32,598 bases of DNA from a virus, in the IMG/VR virus record IMGVR_UViG_3300037237_000074, positions 1 through 32,598 of that record; one strand, 5' to 3'. How positions within the stretch are numbered: position 1 is the stretch's first letter; every line of letters starts with the position of its first letter. The notes beneath the pieces were generated by a model that worked only from the letters and a program-made list of their open reading frames with translations, was not told the DNA's origin and did no database searches. Positions 6,131-12,192 of the stretch are shown here, in pieces. The position numbers were made by a program, and so were the translations under genes.

Positions 6131-6350
6131 CGCCGGGCGGTACGCCGAGGCGTTCCGGGCGATGTGCCTGAACGGCATCGACGAGTACGCCGCAGGGATC
6201 ACGGACGAGACAGGCGAGTACCTGCGGCTGAACCGTGCGATGGGCGAGGCCAGGGAGCAGCTCGGCGTGCCGTGGTGGCGCCGCTGGCTCATCGAGCGGC
6301 GGATCCTGCGGGAACTCGACTACTGGAATCGCACGGGGGGTTACGGCTGA
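6123..6350 (+). CDS. Small charged hypothetical protein
   Basis: 75 aa, ATG at 6123 overlapping the previous gene by 8 bp. It is soluble and rich in Arg/Glu, with helical segments (YAEAFRAMCLNGIDEYAAGI and VPWWRRWLIERRILRELDYW). The Trp/Arg-rich amphipathic second helix could associate with membranes. No known family is recognised. The gene ends in a TGATG junction with the next one. Confidence 0.6.
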   Translation: MPDAGRYAEAFRAMCLNGIDEYAAGITDETGEYLRLNRAMGEAREQLGVPWWRRWLIERRILRELDYWNRTGGYG

Positions 6351-6763
6351 TGCCTGAGTTCATCCGTCCCAAGCGGGCGATCATCGAGACGGGCGGCGGC
6401 GATTGGGTCGGCGTGCTGGTGACGCTGGTGGTCGGCGCGCTGGTGGTCGGCAGCCTGGTCGTGTTCGTGATGGCTCACGTCGTGCTGCTGGCCTGCTGCC
6501 TGGCAGCTGCCGGCCTGGTGCTCGGCGGGTTCATCGCGTGGTCGCGGTGGATCTCGAGCCCTAAGCGCCTCGCTGAGCTCCGGGCGGCCGAGCCTGCGGA
6601 ACTGCCGAACATGAGTGCCACTCATGTTGCGCTGCCCCGTGGCTGGTCAGCGGCAGTGCCGGCCCGGCGGGCACTGCCTGCGCCGGCCGAGTATCACCTT
6701 CACCTGCACGGCGTCTCACCCGATGAGGCGGCCGAGTTCATCAACCGTAGGGAGCTACCGTGA
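6350..6763 (+). CDS. SpdB-like membrane protein
   Basis: 137 aa, ATG at 6350. A polar N-terminus (MPEFIRPKRAIIETGGGDW) is followed by two adjacent transmembrane helices at about 20-65 (VLVTLVVGALVVGSLVVFVM and LLACCLAAAGLVLGGFIAW), then a soluble region with Pro/Ala-rich linker ending HLHLHGVSPDEAAEFINRRE. This plan resembles proteins of AICE transfer clusters between the translocase and the operon end. Spread function is inferred only from context. Confidence 0.6.
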   Translation: MPEFIRPKRAIIETGGGDWVGVLVTLVVGALVVGSLVVFVMAHVVLLACCLAAAGLVLGGFIAWSRWISSPKRLAELRAAEPAELPNMSATHVALPRGWSAAVPARRALPAPAEYHLHLHGVSPDEAAEFINRRELP

Positions 6764-6945
6764 TCATCGCCGTCATCGTCGTCATCGTCCTGCTGTACCT
6801 GATGTTCCACGTCGGGGCCGGTCACGCCCACTACCGGCACGCCAGAGCCGCTGGCCTCCGCCCTAATTTCTACTGGTCGAGTGTCCGCGGGCCGTACGCC
6901 AGCGTCCGGCTGCCTGGTGGGTTCAGGGTCGGGCACAAGCTCTGA
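6760..6945 (+). CDS. Small single-pass membrane protein
   Basis: 61 aa. GTG at 6760 overlaps the previous stop (GTGA). An N-terminal hydrophobic helix (IIAVIVVIVLLYLMFHVGAG) is followed by a basic, aromatic C-terminus (YRHARAAGLRPNFYWSSVRG). No domain is recognised. It is the last gene of the coupled membrane-protein series; the next gene has its own upstream promoter-like motif. Confidence 0.6.
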   Translation: MIIAVIVVIVLLYLMFHVGAGHAHYRHARAAGLRPNFYWSSVRGPYASVRLPGGFRVGHKL

Positions 6946-6955
6946 ATGCCCCCTC

Positions 6956-6978
6956 AACTTGTCGCACTCAGTGTGGCA
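6956..6978 (+). promoter_or_regulatory. Shared promoter/operator motif, copy 1
   Basis: AACTTGTCGCACTCA (6956-6970), three variable bases, then TGGCA. The same arrangement recurs at 11754-11776, and the core TGTCGCACACA lies at 9487 between the XRE and excisionase genes. It sits 19 bp before the ATG at 6997 with GAGGAG in between. TTGTCG may serve as a -35 element, but no convincing -10 is seen, so an operator is equally possible. Confidence 0.6.
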
Positions 6979-6996
6979 TCATGAGGAGAAGCGCCA

Positions 6997-7335
6997 ATGA
7001 GAGGAACGACGACGATGACTCTGCCCCCCGCTGCCGAGCTGGTCGCCCTGGTCCGCGAGCAGGGTCCGGGTGTGCTCGACCAGTACGCCCCGGAGATCGA
7101 CCAGCTTGCGGACATCCCTGCGATCGCCGGGTACCTCGGCATCCAGCCGCGGACGATCTACCGCGAGCGCGGGCGCAAGCGGGCCGGCGGGCCGCGGTGG
7201 CCTGAGCCTGAGCCGCTGCCCGGCCGGTCGAAACTGTGGAAGTGGCGGACCATCGTCGTGTTCCGCGCCGGGGCGCCGCAGAACGGGACCGCCAGTTGGT
7301 CCCGGCCGGCCGAGGCAGGCGAGCCCAGTGAGTGA
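6997..7335 (+). CDS. HTH DNA-binding protein
   Basis: 112 aa from ATG at 6997, with GAGGAGAAG upstream; ATG at 7015 is a possible alternative. A helix-turn-helix lies near residues 39-60 (ADIPAIAGYLGIQPRTIYRE), followed by a basic segment RGRKRAGGPRWPEPEPLPGR and a beta-like end KLWKWRTIVVFRA. The form is like a MerR/excisionase-type HTH_17, where a small wing reads DNA. It may regulate the operon or act as a recombination directionality factor, though a better Xis candidate exists at 9621. It overlaps the next gene by 8 bp. Confidence 0.65.
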   Translation: MRGTTTMTLPPAAELVALVREQGPGVLDQYAPEIDQLADIPAIAGYLGIQPRTIYRERGRKRAGGPRWPEPEPLPGRSKLWKWRTIVVFRAGAPQNGTASWSRPAEAGEPSE

Positions 7336-7630
7336 GCCAGCCGTTGCCGCGCAGATCCGCGCCGTGCTCGGCGCGGCGCGCAGCCCGATGTCACCGACCG
7401 AGATCCGGGACGCACTCCGGGTCCGGCCGGCTGGCGACGGCCGGACCCGGGGGCACAGGCAGTGGGTGCTCTGGCAGGTGGACGAGTTCAACCCGGCGCT
7501 GACGGACATGCTGGCCGCGGGGGAGATCGTGATCGCAGTGAACTCGACGGGCGACGAGCCGTGGAAGGCTGCGCTGGCCGGCCGGGCCAGTTCCGTCGTG
7601 GTTCCGTCAGACCCCCCGCACAGTCCGTAA
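7328..7630 (+). CDS. Winged-helix-like small protein
   Basis: 100 aa, GTG at 7328. PTEIRDALRVRPAGDGRTR following a short helix (AAQIRAVLGAARSPMS), and a later DMLAAGEIVIAV strand pair, suggest a winged helix. No specific family is recognised. It is the last gene before the candidate attachment region, and its transcript would run toward the integrase terminator from the opposite side. Confidence 0.55.
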   Translation: MSEPAVAAQIRAVLGAARSPMSPTEIRDALRVRPAGDGRTRGHRQWVLWQVDEFNPALTDMLAAGEIVIAVNSTGDEPWKAALAGRASSVVVPSDPPHSP

Positions 7631-7742
7631 CTTTCCAGAGGTATCCAGTGGCGTTGTGCCTGCTAAACCGGCAGGTGCGGGGAGTCGCCCCAGGTAGCCA
7701 AACTGCCTGTCTAAGTTCGCGATGTACTACGACTGTTAGGCA
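7631..7742. other. Candidate attP region beside integrase
   Basis: A non-coding 112 bp between the end of the transfer-type operon and the integrase terminator, on the 3' side of int, the usual location of attP. It contains similar direct repeats TGCCTGCTAA (7657-7666) and TGCCTGTCTAA (7704-7714) and an inverted partial copy TTAGGCA (7736-7742), which could be integrase arm sites. Short dyads CCTGC/GCAGG and GGGG/CCCC are present. I could not fold it as a tRNA or tRNA 3' end, so the core and host target are unknown. Confidence 0.45.
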
Positions 7743-7784
7743 AAAAAGGGCCCCTCACCTGCGCAAACAGGTGAGGGGCCCTTT
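7742..7784 (-). terminator. Strong intrinsic terminator after integrase
   Basis: A perfect 17-bp stem, AAAGGGCCCCTCACCTG (7745-7761) with its complement (7768-7784) and 6-nt loop CGCAAA. Read on the minus strand the hairpin is followed by six T, a textbook intrinsic terminator 10 bp after the integrase stop. It should also insulate the integrase from the plus-strand transcript. Confidence 0.9.
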
Positions 7785-7793
7785 CCAGTTCCG

Positions 7794-8915
7794 TCACAGT
7801 TCCGTCCGGCTCGCGAAAACAGCCTCTAGAACAGCGTTCGTCTGCTCGTCCGTGTCGGGCCACAAGTGCCCGTAGACGTCGAGTGTCGTCTTGGCGCTGG
7901 CGTGCCTCATCCGGGCCTGGACCTTCTTCACGTCGGCCCCGGAAGCGATCAGCAGCGACGCGAGGTAGTGGCGCAGGTCGTGATACCGGAACCCGGCCGG
8001 CAGGCCGTCCACGGTCGCCCTGGCCTTGCGTATGGCCCGTTCGAGCCGCCACGGGCCGACCTGCCTGCCGTCGTCGTCCACCAGCACCCAGTCGCCGGAC
8101 CACTGCGCCGAGTGCGTGATCAGTTCCGTGATCAGCGAGGCGGGGATCGGGACAGCCGTCCGGCTCGTCTCCGACTTGAGCAGTTGCGCCGGGTACTGGA
8201 CGGCCGGGTTGAGCATCCCGGTCACCAGGTCCACGTCGCCGGGCCGCAGCCCGCACGCCTCGGCCAGCCTGAGCCCGCCCATCGCGCCGAGCAGGACCCC
8301 GATCTGCAGGTAGGGAGGCATCGCCCCGTACAGCTGCCAAATCTGCTCTGTAGTGGCGCAGTAGGCCCGCTGGGATCCGCGGCCGGGGGAAGTCTTGCGG
8401 GAACACGGCGACGAGCCACGGAGGCCGTCAGCCACGGCGTCGTTCATGATCTGGCACAACCTGCGGTAGCAGGCGAAGACGTAACTCGGCGCGTAGCCCT
8501 CAACGGTCATGCGGGCCGTCCAGCCCTTCACCTGTGACGGCTTGATCGACGCGACGGTCTTGCCGCCGAACTCTTTCTTGATCTGGGCGATGTGAACCTG
8601 TGCCTGGCGCACCGTGGATGGCCGGCGCGTGCCGTAGCCGGCCAGCCAGACGTCGCACCACTGGCCGACCGTGACCTTCGCTTTGCGCGGGTCCTGGTAG
8701 ACGCCCCGGGCTGCGTCGGTCTCCTGCGCGGCGCCGTACCGCTCGGCGTCGCCCTTCTTCGCGAACGCCTTCGTCGGCTGCTGGCCGCCCGGCATGTTCC
8801 AGACGGCGAGCCAGCGCTTCGCGTCCTTATCGCCGCCCCGGTCAGGATGGCGGGCTGTCTTGCGCTTGGGCCCACGGGTGCCGGACGTGTGCCACAAGTC
8901 CTTGACGTGGCTCAC
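7794..8915 (-). CDS. int: Tyrosine recombinase integrase
   Basis: 373 aa, GTG at 8915 overlapping the stop of the upstream XRE gene (GTGA). The N-terminus has a basic beta segment of the arm-binding type (RWLAVWNMPGGQQPTKAFAK). A SAM-like core-binding domain covers about residues 75-160 (TVGQWCDVWLAGYG onward). The catalytic domain has Arg216 (GGLRLAEACGLR), His312 and Arg315 (HDLR), His338 (MRHAS) and nucleophile Tyr348 (DVYGH), so all key residues are present. It should carry out site-specific integration at attP, likely at 7631-7742. A small upstream frame extension is rejected. It is co-transcribed with the regulator and ends at a strong terminator. Confidence 0.95.
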   Translation of the reverse strand: MSHVKDLWHTSGTRGPKRKTARHPDRGGDKDAKRWLAVWNMPGGQQPTKAFAKKGDAERYGAAQETDAARGVYQDPRKAKVTVGQWCDVWLAGYGTRRPSTVRQAQVHIAQIKKEFGGKTVASIKPSQVKGWTARMTVEGYAPSYVFACYRRLCQIMNDAVADGLRGSSPCSRKTSPGRGSQRAYCATTEQIWQLYGAMPPYLQIGVLLGAMGGLRLAEACGLRPGDVDLVTGMLNPAVQYPAQLLKSETSRTAVPIPASLITELITHSAQWSGDWVLVDDDGRQVGPWRLERAIRKARATVDGLPAGFRYHDLRHYLASLLIASGADVKKVQARMRHASAKTTLDVYGHLWPDTDEQTNAVLEAVFASRTEL

Positions 8916-9478
8916 CCGAACACCTTCTCCGTGTTGATCGCCGCCGTCATGGACTGCTCGAGCATGGTCCGCAACTGCCACGGCGTGACGCCTGCCGTCA
9001 GCGCCCGGTAGATCAGCGACCGCATCTCGCCGGCGAACTCAAGGCCCGGCCCGTCTAGCGACAACTGGAAACGGTGCGGCCGGTTCTCCATGACGAACTC
9101 GGCCGTGTCGTGACCCGTGCCGGGGGCGAGTGGTTGCTCGCCCGTCGCCCACGCCCACATCCGGCCGAGTGACTCCTTCATGTCCGGCGTCAGCGGCTCG
9201 GTATGGCTGAGCGACGTCATCGGGGTCATGGGCCCGGGGAGCAGCAGCAGGTTCGGGGAGACGTCGAGCACGGCAGCGACGGCGACGAGCTCGTCAGCGT
9301 TCAGCGGGCGCTCGCCGGACTCGACGCGGATCAGGCCCGTGTCCAGGATCGGCTGACCCATGCCCGCTAGCTGGCGGGACAGTTCGCGCAGGCTCAGCCC
9401 GCGCCTCTGGCGGATTCGTTTCATGTTGGCCGCGACCCGTTTCGTCGTCGGGCCGACCACCTTCTTCGTAGCTGGCAT
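8912..9478 (-). CDS. XRE-family HTH regulator, probable immunity repressor
   Basis: 188 aa from ATG at 9478. Residues about 14-80 are an XRE helix-turn-helix (RVAANMKRIRQRRGLSLREL, then an insertion, GLIRVESGERPLNADELVAV and LDVSPNLLLLP). The C-terminal about 100 residues are soluble and have no peptidase signature. No Shine-Dalgarno precedes the ATG, so translation may be leaderless. It is divergent from the excisionase and in one operon with the integrase, the layout of a lysogeny switch. The repressor role is inferred. The motif TGTCGCACACA in its own promoter, also found in similar form at 6960 and 11758, is a candidate binding site. Confidence 0.85.
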   Translation of the reverse strand: MPATKKVVGPTTKRVAANMKRIRQRRGLSLRELSRQLAGMGQPILDTGLIRVESGERPLNADELVAVAAVLDVSPNLLLLPGPMTPMTSLSHTEPLTPDMKESLGRMWAWATGEQPLAPGTGHDTAEFVMENRPHRFQLSLDGPGLEFAGEMRSLIYRALTAGVTPWQLRTMLEQSMTAAINTEKVFG

Positions 9479-9593
9479 AACCGCAGTGTCGCACACAAGG
9501 CGACTGCGGACTATCGCTTGACGCTGCGTAACCCATCTGGTAAACCTGCTGCTGCACATCCAAAACAGCAGGCGCACATGTAACGTAGGAAAC
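9479..9593. promoter_or_regulatory. Lysogeny switch intergenic region
   Basis: This divergent region contains TGTCGCACACA (9487-9497, part of the imperfect dyad GTGTCGCACAC), a possible rightward promoter TTGACG (9518-9523) with TAAACC (9541-9546) at 17-bp spacing, and the inverted repeat CCTGCTG (9545-9551)/CAGCAGG (9566-9572). The last overlaps the proposed -10, fitting an operator controlling excisionase and early genes. Confidence 0.6.
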
Positions 9594-9620
9594 ATGCGCC
9601 ACGTTCGGGGAGGCAGCATC

Positions 9621-9827
9621 TTGCCAGTCAAGGAACGCGACGAACTCATGACCACCGAGGAAGTCTCCGCAGCGCTCAAGGTGCCCGTGCGCACGCTGCA
9701 CGACTGGCGCCTCAAGGGGAAGGGCCCCAAGGGCGCCAAGATCGGCCGCGGGCTGCGCTACTGGCGCAGCGAGGTAGACGCATGGGTCGCCGGCCAGTTC
9801 GCCGCCGAGCAGACGGGCCAGAACTGA
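9621..9827 (+). CDS. xis: Excisionase-like HTH protein
   Basis: 68 aa if started at TTG 9621, which has GGGGAGG eight bases upstream. ATG at 9594 (spacing too short) and ATG at 9648 (typical MTTEEV start, distant site) are alternatives. MTTEEVSAALKVPVRTLHDW, then GKGPKGAKIGRGLRYWRSEVDAWV, is the HTH_17/MerR-like excisionase fold with its basic wing. Such proteins bend attachment-site DNA and direct the integrase to excision. Its place divergent from the regulator-integrase operon fits this. A purely regulatory role cannot be excluded. Confidence 0.8.
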   Translation: MPVKERDELMTTEEVSAALKVPVRTLHDWRLKGKGPKGAKIGRGLRYWRSEVDAWVAGQFAAEQTGQN

Positions 9828-9828
9828 T

Positions 9829-10332
9829 GTGGCCCGCTGCGACATCCCGCGAGCGCAGTGCCTCAACTGGCACATCCGCGACTGCCTGCGGGACCCCAAA
9901 GAGTCAGGAGACCGACTCGGCGGCGTCGTCGCTAGCTACCGGGCTCTATGCCCCAGCCATCCCGACAGCGAGCACAGTCTCTCGGTCAGCGTCGGCGAGA
10001 AAGCCCGCATCGTCTGGCACTGCTACACCAAAGACATCCACGGCAAGCTGCTCTGCAGTCCGCTGGCCATTCGCGCCGCTCTCATCCGCGACGGATGCGA
10101 GGCCGACTGCCTCGGGATGCCGAAGGATGACGAGCAAGACCTCATCGACCAGTTGGCCAAGCTCTACGCGGCCGGCCTGCATCACTCTGAACTGCGCTGG
10201 CGGATTTTCTCACTCGTTCAGGGATTCGGAGGTGAACTGCCCCCCAAGGGTCGCTACCTCGGGGGGAGACGGAAGTTCGCTGCCGATGCCGGGGTCGCTC
10301 AACCTGACCTGTACCGAGCTAAGAACCGATGA
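9829..10332 (+). CDS. Primase-type (CHC2-like) zinc protein without catalytic domain
   Basis: 167 aa, GTG at 9829, two bases after the excisionase stop; an out-of-frame ATG overlaps at 9827. The stretch Cys41-Pro-Ser-His44, then DSEHSLSVSV and IVWHCY (Cys65), resembles the DNA-primase CHC2 zinc domain, although the second CxxC pair is degenerate. The N-terminus has further cysteines (4, 11, 19). The C-terminus ends in a helix-turn-helix-like FAADAGVAQPDLYRAKNR. No Toprim or Prim-Pol catalytic domain follows. It could recognise single-stranded or origin DNA in replication. The 18-bp repeats begin 73 bp downstream, which is suggestive of an origin. Confidence 0.55.
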   Translation: MARCDIPRAQCLNWHIRDCLRDPKESGDRLGGVVASYRALCPSHPDSEHSLSVSVGEKARIVWHCYTKDIHGKLLCSPLAIRAALIRDGCEADCLGMPKDDEQDLIDQLAKLYAAGLHHSELRWRIFSLVQGFGGELPPKGRYLGGRRKFAADAGVAQPDLYRAKNR

Positions 10333-10404
10333 CACCAGTACCTACCGCGTAAAAAGAGAGGCTGTCAAGTCGTGCAGGTCAGGCCCATATTCGGCCCCTG
10401 AAAA

Positions 10405-10463
10405 AGTGCTACGTCATGTAGCAGTGCTACGTCATGTAGCAGTCGAGTGCTACGTCATGTTGC
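10405..10463. repeat. Three 18-bp dyad repeats (iteron-like)
   Basis: AGTGCTACGTCATGTAGC is repeated exactly and in tandem at 10405 and 10423. A third copy at 10446 has one change (T for A at position 16), after a 5-bp spacer. Each copy holds the inverted arms GCTAC and GTAGC. The preceding bases include A-runs (GTAAAAAGAGAG, TGAAAAAG). Located between a primase-zinc-like gene and the next open frame, they may be replication iterons or a triple operator. Confidence 0.85.
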
Positions 10464-10482
10464 ACTCTGGCGGGTGGTCGGC

Positions 10483-10833
10483 ATGACCGACGACGCTCAG
10501 GTCTTGATCGCAGCCCGCAAGCGCTACGCCGTCGAGCAACTGATCGGCGGGCCGGCCCAGGTGCCCGTGACGGTCATCACGCCCGAGGTCGAGCGCGCCG
10601 CTCGCCAGTGGCACGCCTGCTCGCAACTGATACACCGCCGCCCGTGGCGCAGCGTGGCGCTGTGGAGGATGTGCCTGCAGGCCATCTTTGACAGCGACGG
10701 GTACGTGACCGGCGACCCCGCCGTGCTACTGCCCCGTGACCGGGCCGGCTTCATGGCGCTCGCCAAGCGGACGCCGGACGTAGACCGCGGCCGGGCAGCG
10801 TTCTTGTTCCGTCAGCGGGCAGGTGCCCGATGA
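10483..10833 (+). CDS. Hypothetical early protein
   Basis: 116 aa, ATG at 10483 with GGGTGG just upstream; a longer frame would start inside the 18-bp repeats. It is basic and mostly helical (MTDDAQVLIAARKRYAVEQL, then VERAARQWHACSQLIHRRPW). No domain I can name. It is directly downstream of the iteron-like repeats and overlaps the next gene (ATGA), so it may belong to a replication or early regulatory unit controlled through them. Confidence 0.6.
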   Translation: MTDDAQVLIAARKRYAVEQLIGGPAQVPVTVITPEVERAARQWHACSQLIHRRPWRSVALWRMCLQAIFDSDGYVTGDPAVLLPRDRAGFMALAKRTPDVDRGRAAFLFRQRAGAR

Positions 10834-11387
10834 CGGCCGGGCTGGCCGATGGGCGCCGGGCTCGTGATGCCGGGATGGCCGCCGCGGAGTCGCGCCGGGC
10901 CGCCGAGCAGGACAAGGCCGTCATCGACGCCGCTATCGAGTACCTCGCCGGCACGGGTGAGGAGTTCAGCGCCAACGACGTGCGGCCCCTGCTGCCCAGT
11001 GTCGCGGGCTCGCTGATCGGCACCCGTTTCCTGGCCGCGTCAAGGTCGGGGCTGATCGAGCGCGCCGGGACGACGCAGGCCGACCACGAGGAAGGCCACG
11101 CCCGTCTGCTGTCTACGTGGCGCCGGGCGAGCGGAAGCAGCCTTCCGGCCGGAAGCACAGTTCCGCACGGAAGCAGGCTTCCGGCCGGTGGGGTGCAGCC
11201 CATTGCACCGCGGGTGAGCCCGGAGGCTGAGCAGGCCATGCGCAGGGCTGAGTGCGCCCTGGCTGGCGGCAGAGGTGCCACCGGGCTGAGGAACACGACC
11301 GAGGCCCGCGCACTCATCAGGCAACTGCTGGACGCCCTTACCGACGCGACCGGGGCCGAGCCCGCATCCACCGACAGCCTGTTCTGA
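10830..11387 (+). CDS. Winged-helix-like phage protein with hexapeptide repeats
   Basis: 185 aa, ATG at 10830 (ATGA overlap). Residues about 30-95 (EFSANDVRPLLPSVAGSLIG, then AASRSGLIERAGTTQADHEE and GHARLLSTW) look like the small phage winged-helix proteins in which a recognition helix is followed by a wing. A linker follows, made of three six-residue units GSSLPA, GSTVPH and GSRLPA encoded by perfectly spaced 18-bp repeats (11133-11186). The C-terminus is helical and ends TDSLF. Function unknown; probably an early DNA-binding protein. Confidence 0.6.
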   Translation: MTAGLADGRRARDAGMAAAESRRAAEQDKAVIDAAIEYLAGTGEEFSANDVRPLLPSVAGSLIGTRFLAASRSGLIERAGTTQADHEEGHARLLSTWRRASGSSLPAGSTVPHGSRLPAGGVQPIAPRVSPEAEQAMRRAECALAGGRGATGLRNTTEARALIRQLLDALTDATGAEPASTDSLF

Positions 11388-11400
11388 GAGGAAGAACACC

Positions 11401-11655
11401 GTGAGCGCACGTACCCACATGGCCGACATGGATCTGTACGAGGAAGCCTGCCAGCAGGCCGGCCGGGTCATCCCCCCCGCAAGGAACGCCAACAATGCCA
11501 GCTGGCCGGTCATCAAGATCTACCACCGCGCCTGCCGCGAGATGGAAGCGCACCCCAGGCACGCCGGCCCGATCCGCTGCCTTGCCGTGCTGGACATGGC
11601 CCGCACCGTCGAGCGCATCAACCACGCCAACCGCCCGGCCGACACCCTGCTGTAA
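11401..11655 (+). CDS. Small hypothetical early protein
   Basis: 84 aa, GTG at 11401 with GAGAGGAAG about 8 bases upstream. The sequence is helical (ADMDLYEEACQQAGRVIPPA, then WPVIKIYHRACREMEAHPRH and LDMARTVERINHAN) with no signal peptide or metal motif. No recognised family. Its stop codon lies within the first of three tandem TAACGCCGTTAC repeats. Confidence 0.6.
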   Translation: MSARTHMADMDLYEEACQQAGRVIPPARNANNASWPVIKIYHRACREMEAHPRHAGPIRCLAVLDMARTVERINHANRPADTLL

Positions 11656-11741
11656 CGCCGTTACTAACGCCGTTACTAACGCCGTTACCCCCGCAAGATC
11701 TGCGCCCCCGCAGAAGTTGCGCCCCCGCAGATATTGCGGGG
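11653..11741. repeat. 12-bp x3 and 17-bp x3 repeat cluster with hairpin
   Basis: TAACGCCGTTAC occurs three times in perfect tandem (11653, 11665, 11677); each contains the dyad TAACG-C-CGTTA. Then come 17-bp units TTACCCCCGCAAGATCT (11685, diverged), GCGCCCCCGCAGAAGTT (11702) and GCGCCCCCGCAGATATT (11719). The last forms a hairpin CCCCGCA (11723-11729)/TGCGGGG (11735-11741). It lies between two early transcription units, directly before copy 2 of the shared promoter motif. Confidence 0.85.
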
Positions 11742-11753
11742 TCCACCACCCGT

Positions 11754-11776
11754 AACTTGTCGCACTCAAGATGGCA
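11754..11776 (+). promoter_or_regulatory. Shared promoter/operator motif, copy 2
   Basis: AACTTGTCGCACTCA (11754-11768), three variable bases, then TGGCA: identical to the site at 6956 apart from the spacer. It is followed after a few bases by TGCTAGACT, a possible -10 region, and the ATG at 11798. The duplication of an intergenic sequence ahead of two unrelated genes indicates a common regulator or sigma factor. Confidence 0.6.
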
Positions 11777-11797
11777 AGTGATGCTAGACTTGCCAAC

Positions 11798-11932
11798 ATG
11801 AACACGACAACTTCTGAGCCCCGGACCGAGCCCCAGACCGACCCCGCCGACTACGTGCCCAGCGAGGAAGACGAGCAGTTCGACAGCCTCATGGCCGCCT
11901 ACTTCCCGGCCGGCGCGACGCCCCCGTTCTAA
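11798..11932 (+). CDS. Small acidic hypothetical protein
   Basis: 44 aa, ATG at 11798: MNTTTSEPRTEPQTDPADYV then an acidic EEDEQF stretch, ending AYFPAGATPPF. No Shine-Dalgarno is evident, so the message may be leaderless from the motif at 11754. It is probably disordered. Acidic micro-proteins of this kind can act as inhibitors or DNA mimics, but nothing here proves that. A good AGGAG follows for the next gene. Confidence 0.55.
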   Translation: MNTTTSEPRTEPQTDPADYVPSEEDEQFDSLMAAYFPAGATPPF

Positions 11933-11945
11933 CCAGGAGACAGCA

Positions 11946-12152
11946 GTGCAGCAGGACCCAGACGACTACGGGCCCCGGGCCAACCGGGGCCACGAGGGAC
12001 GCAGGCAGAGCCGCCTGCTGGCCAGCCACGCCGGGCAGCGCCTCTCGTGGCGCCTCACGGACGGGGAAGACCACCCCGTGACCATCCGCAAGATCGACGC
12101 CAAGCCGGACGGCCAGCAGGACCAGCCCGCCGGCCGTCCGGCAGCCAGCTAG
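11946..12152 (+). CDS. Small hypothetical protein
   Basis: 68 aa, GTG at 11946 with AGGAGA upstream. A basic N-terminal half (RANRGHEGRRQSRLLASHAG) leads into a short beta-like segment (LSWRLTDGEDHPVTIRKID) and a Pro/Gln tail. No family recognised. Part of a run of small early genes each with its own ribosome binding site. Confidence 0.55.
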   Translation: MQQDPDDYGPRANRGHEGRRQSRLLASHAGQRLSWRLTDGEDHPVTIRKIDAKPDGQQDQPAGRPAAS

Positions 12153-12192
12153 CCCAGACCCGCATCCGCCAGGAAACAGGAAGGGACCAACA

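Noticed and set aside
7650-7720. tRNA or tRNA 3' fragment at the attachment region
   Set aside because: Short dyads (CCTGC/GCAGG, GGGG/CCCC) look like arms, but no loop has a conserved U33 or T-loop GTTCRA sequence and no acceptor pairing is possible.
10405-10463. CRISPR array
   Set aside because: Repeats are 18 bp with spacers of 0 and 5 bp, only three copies, and no cas-like gene is present.
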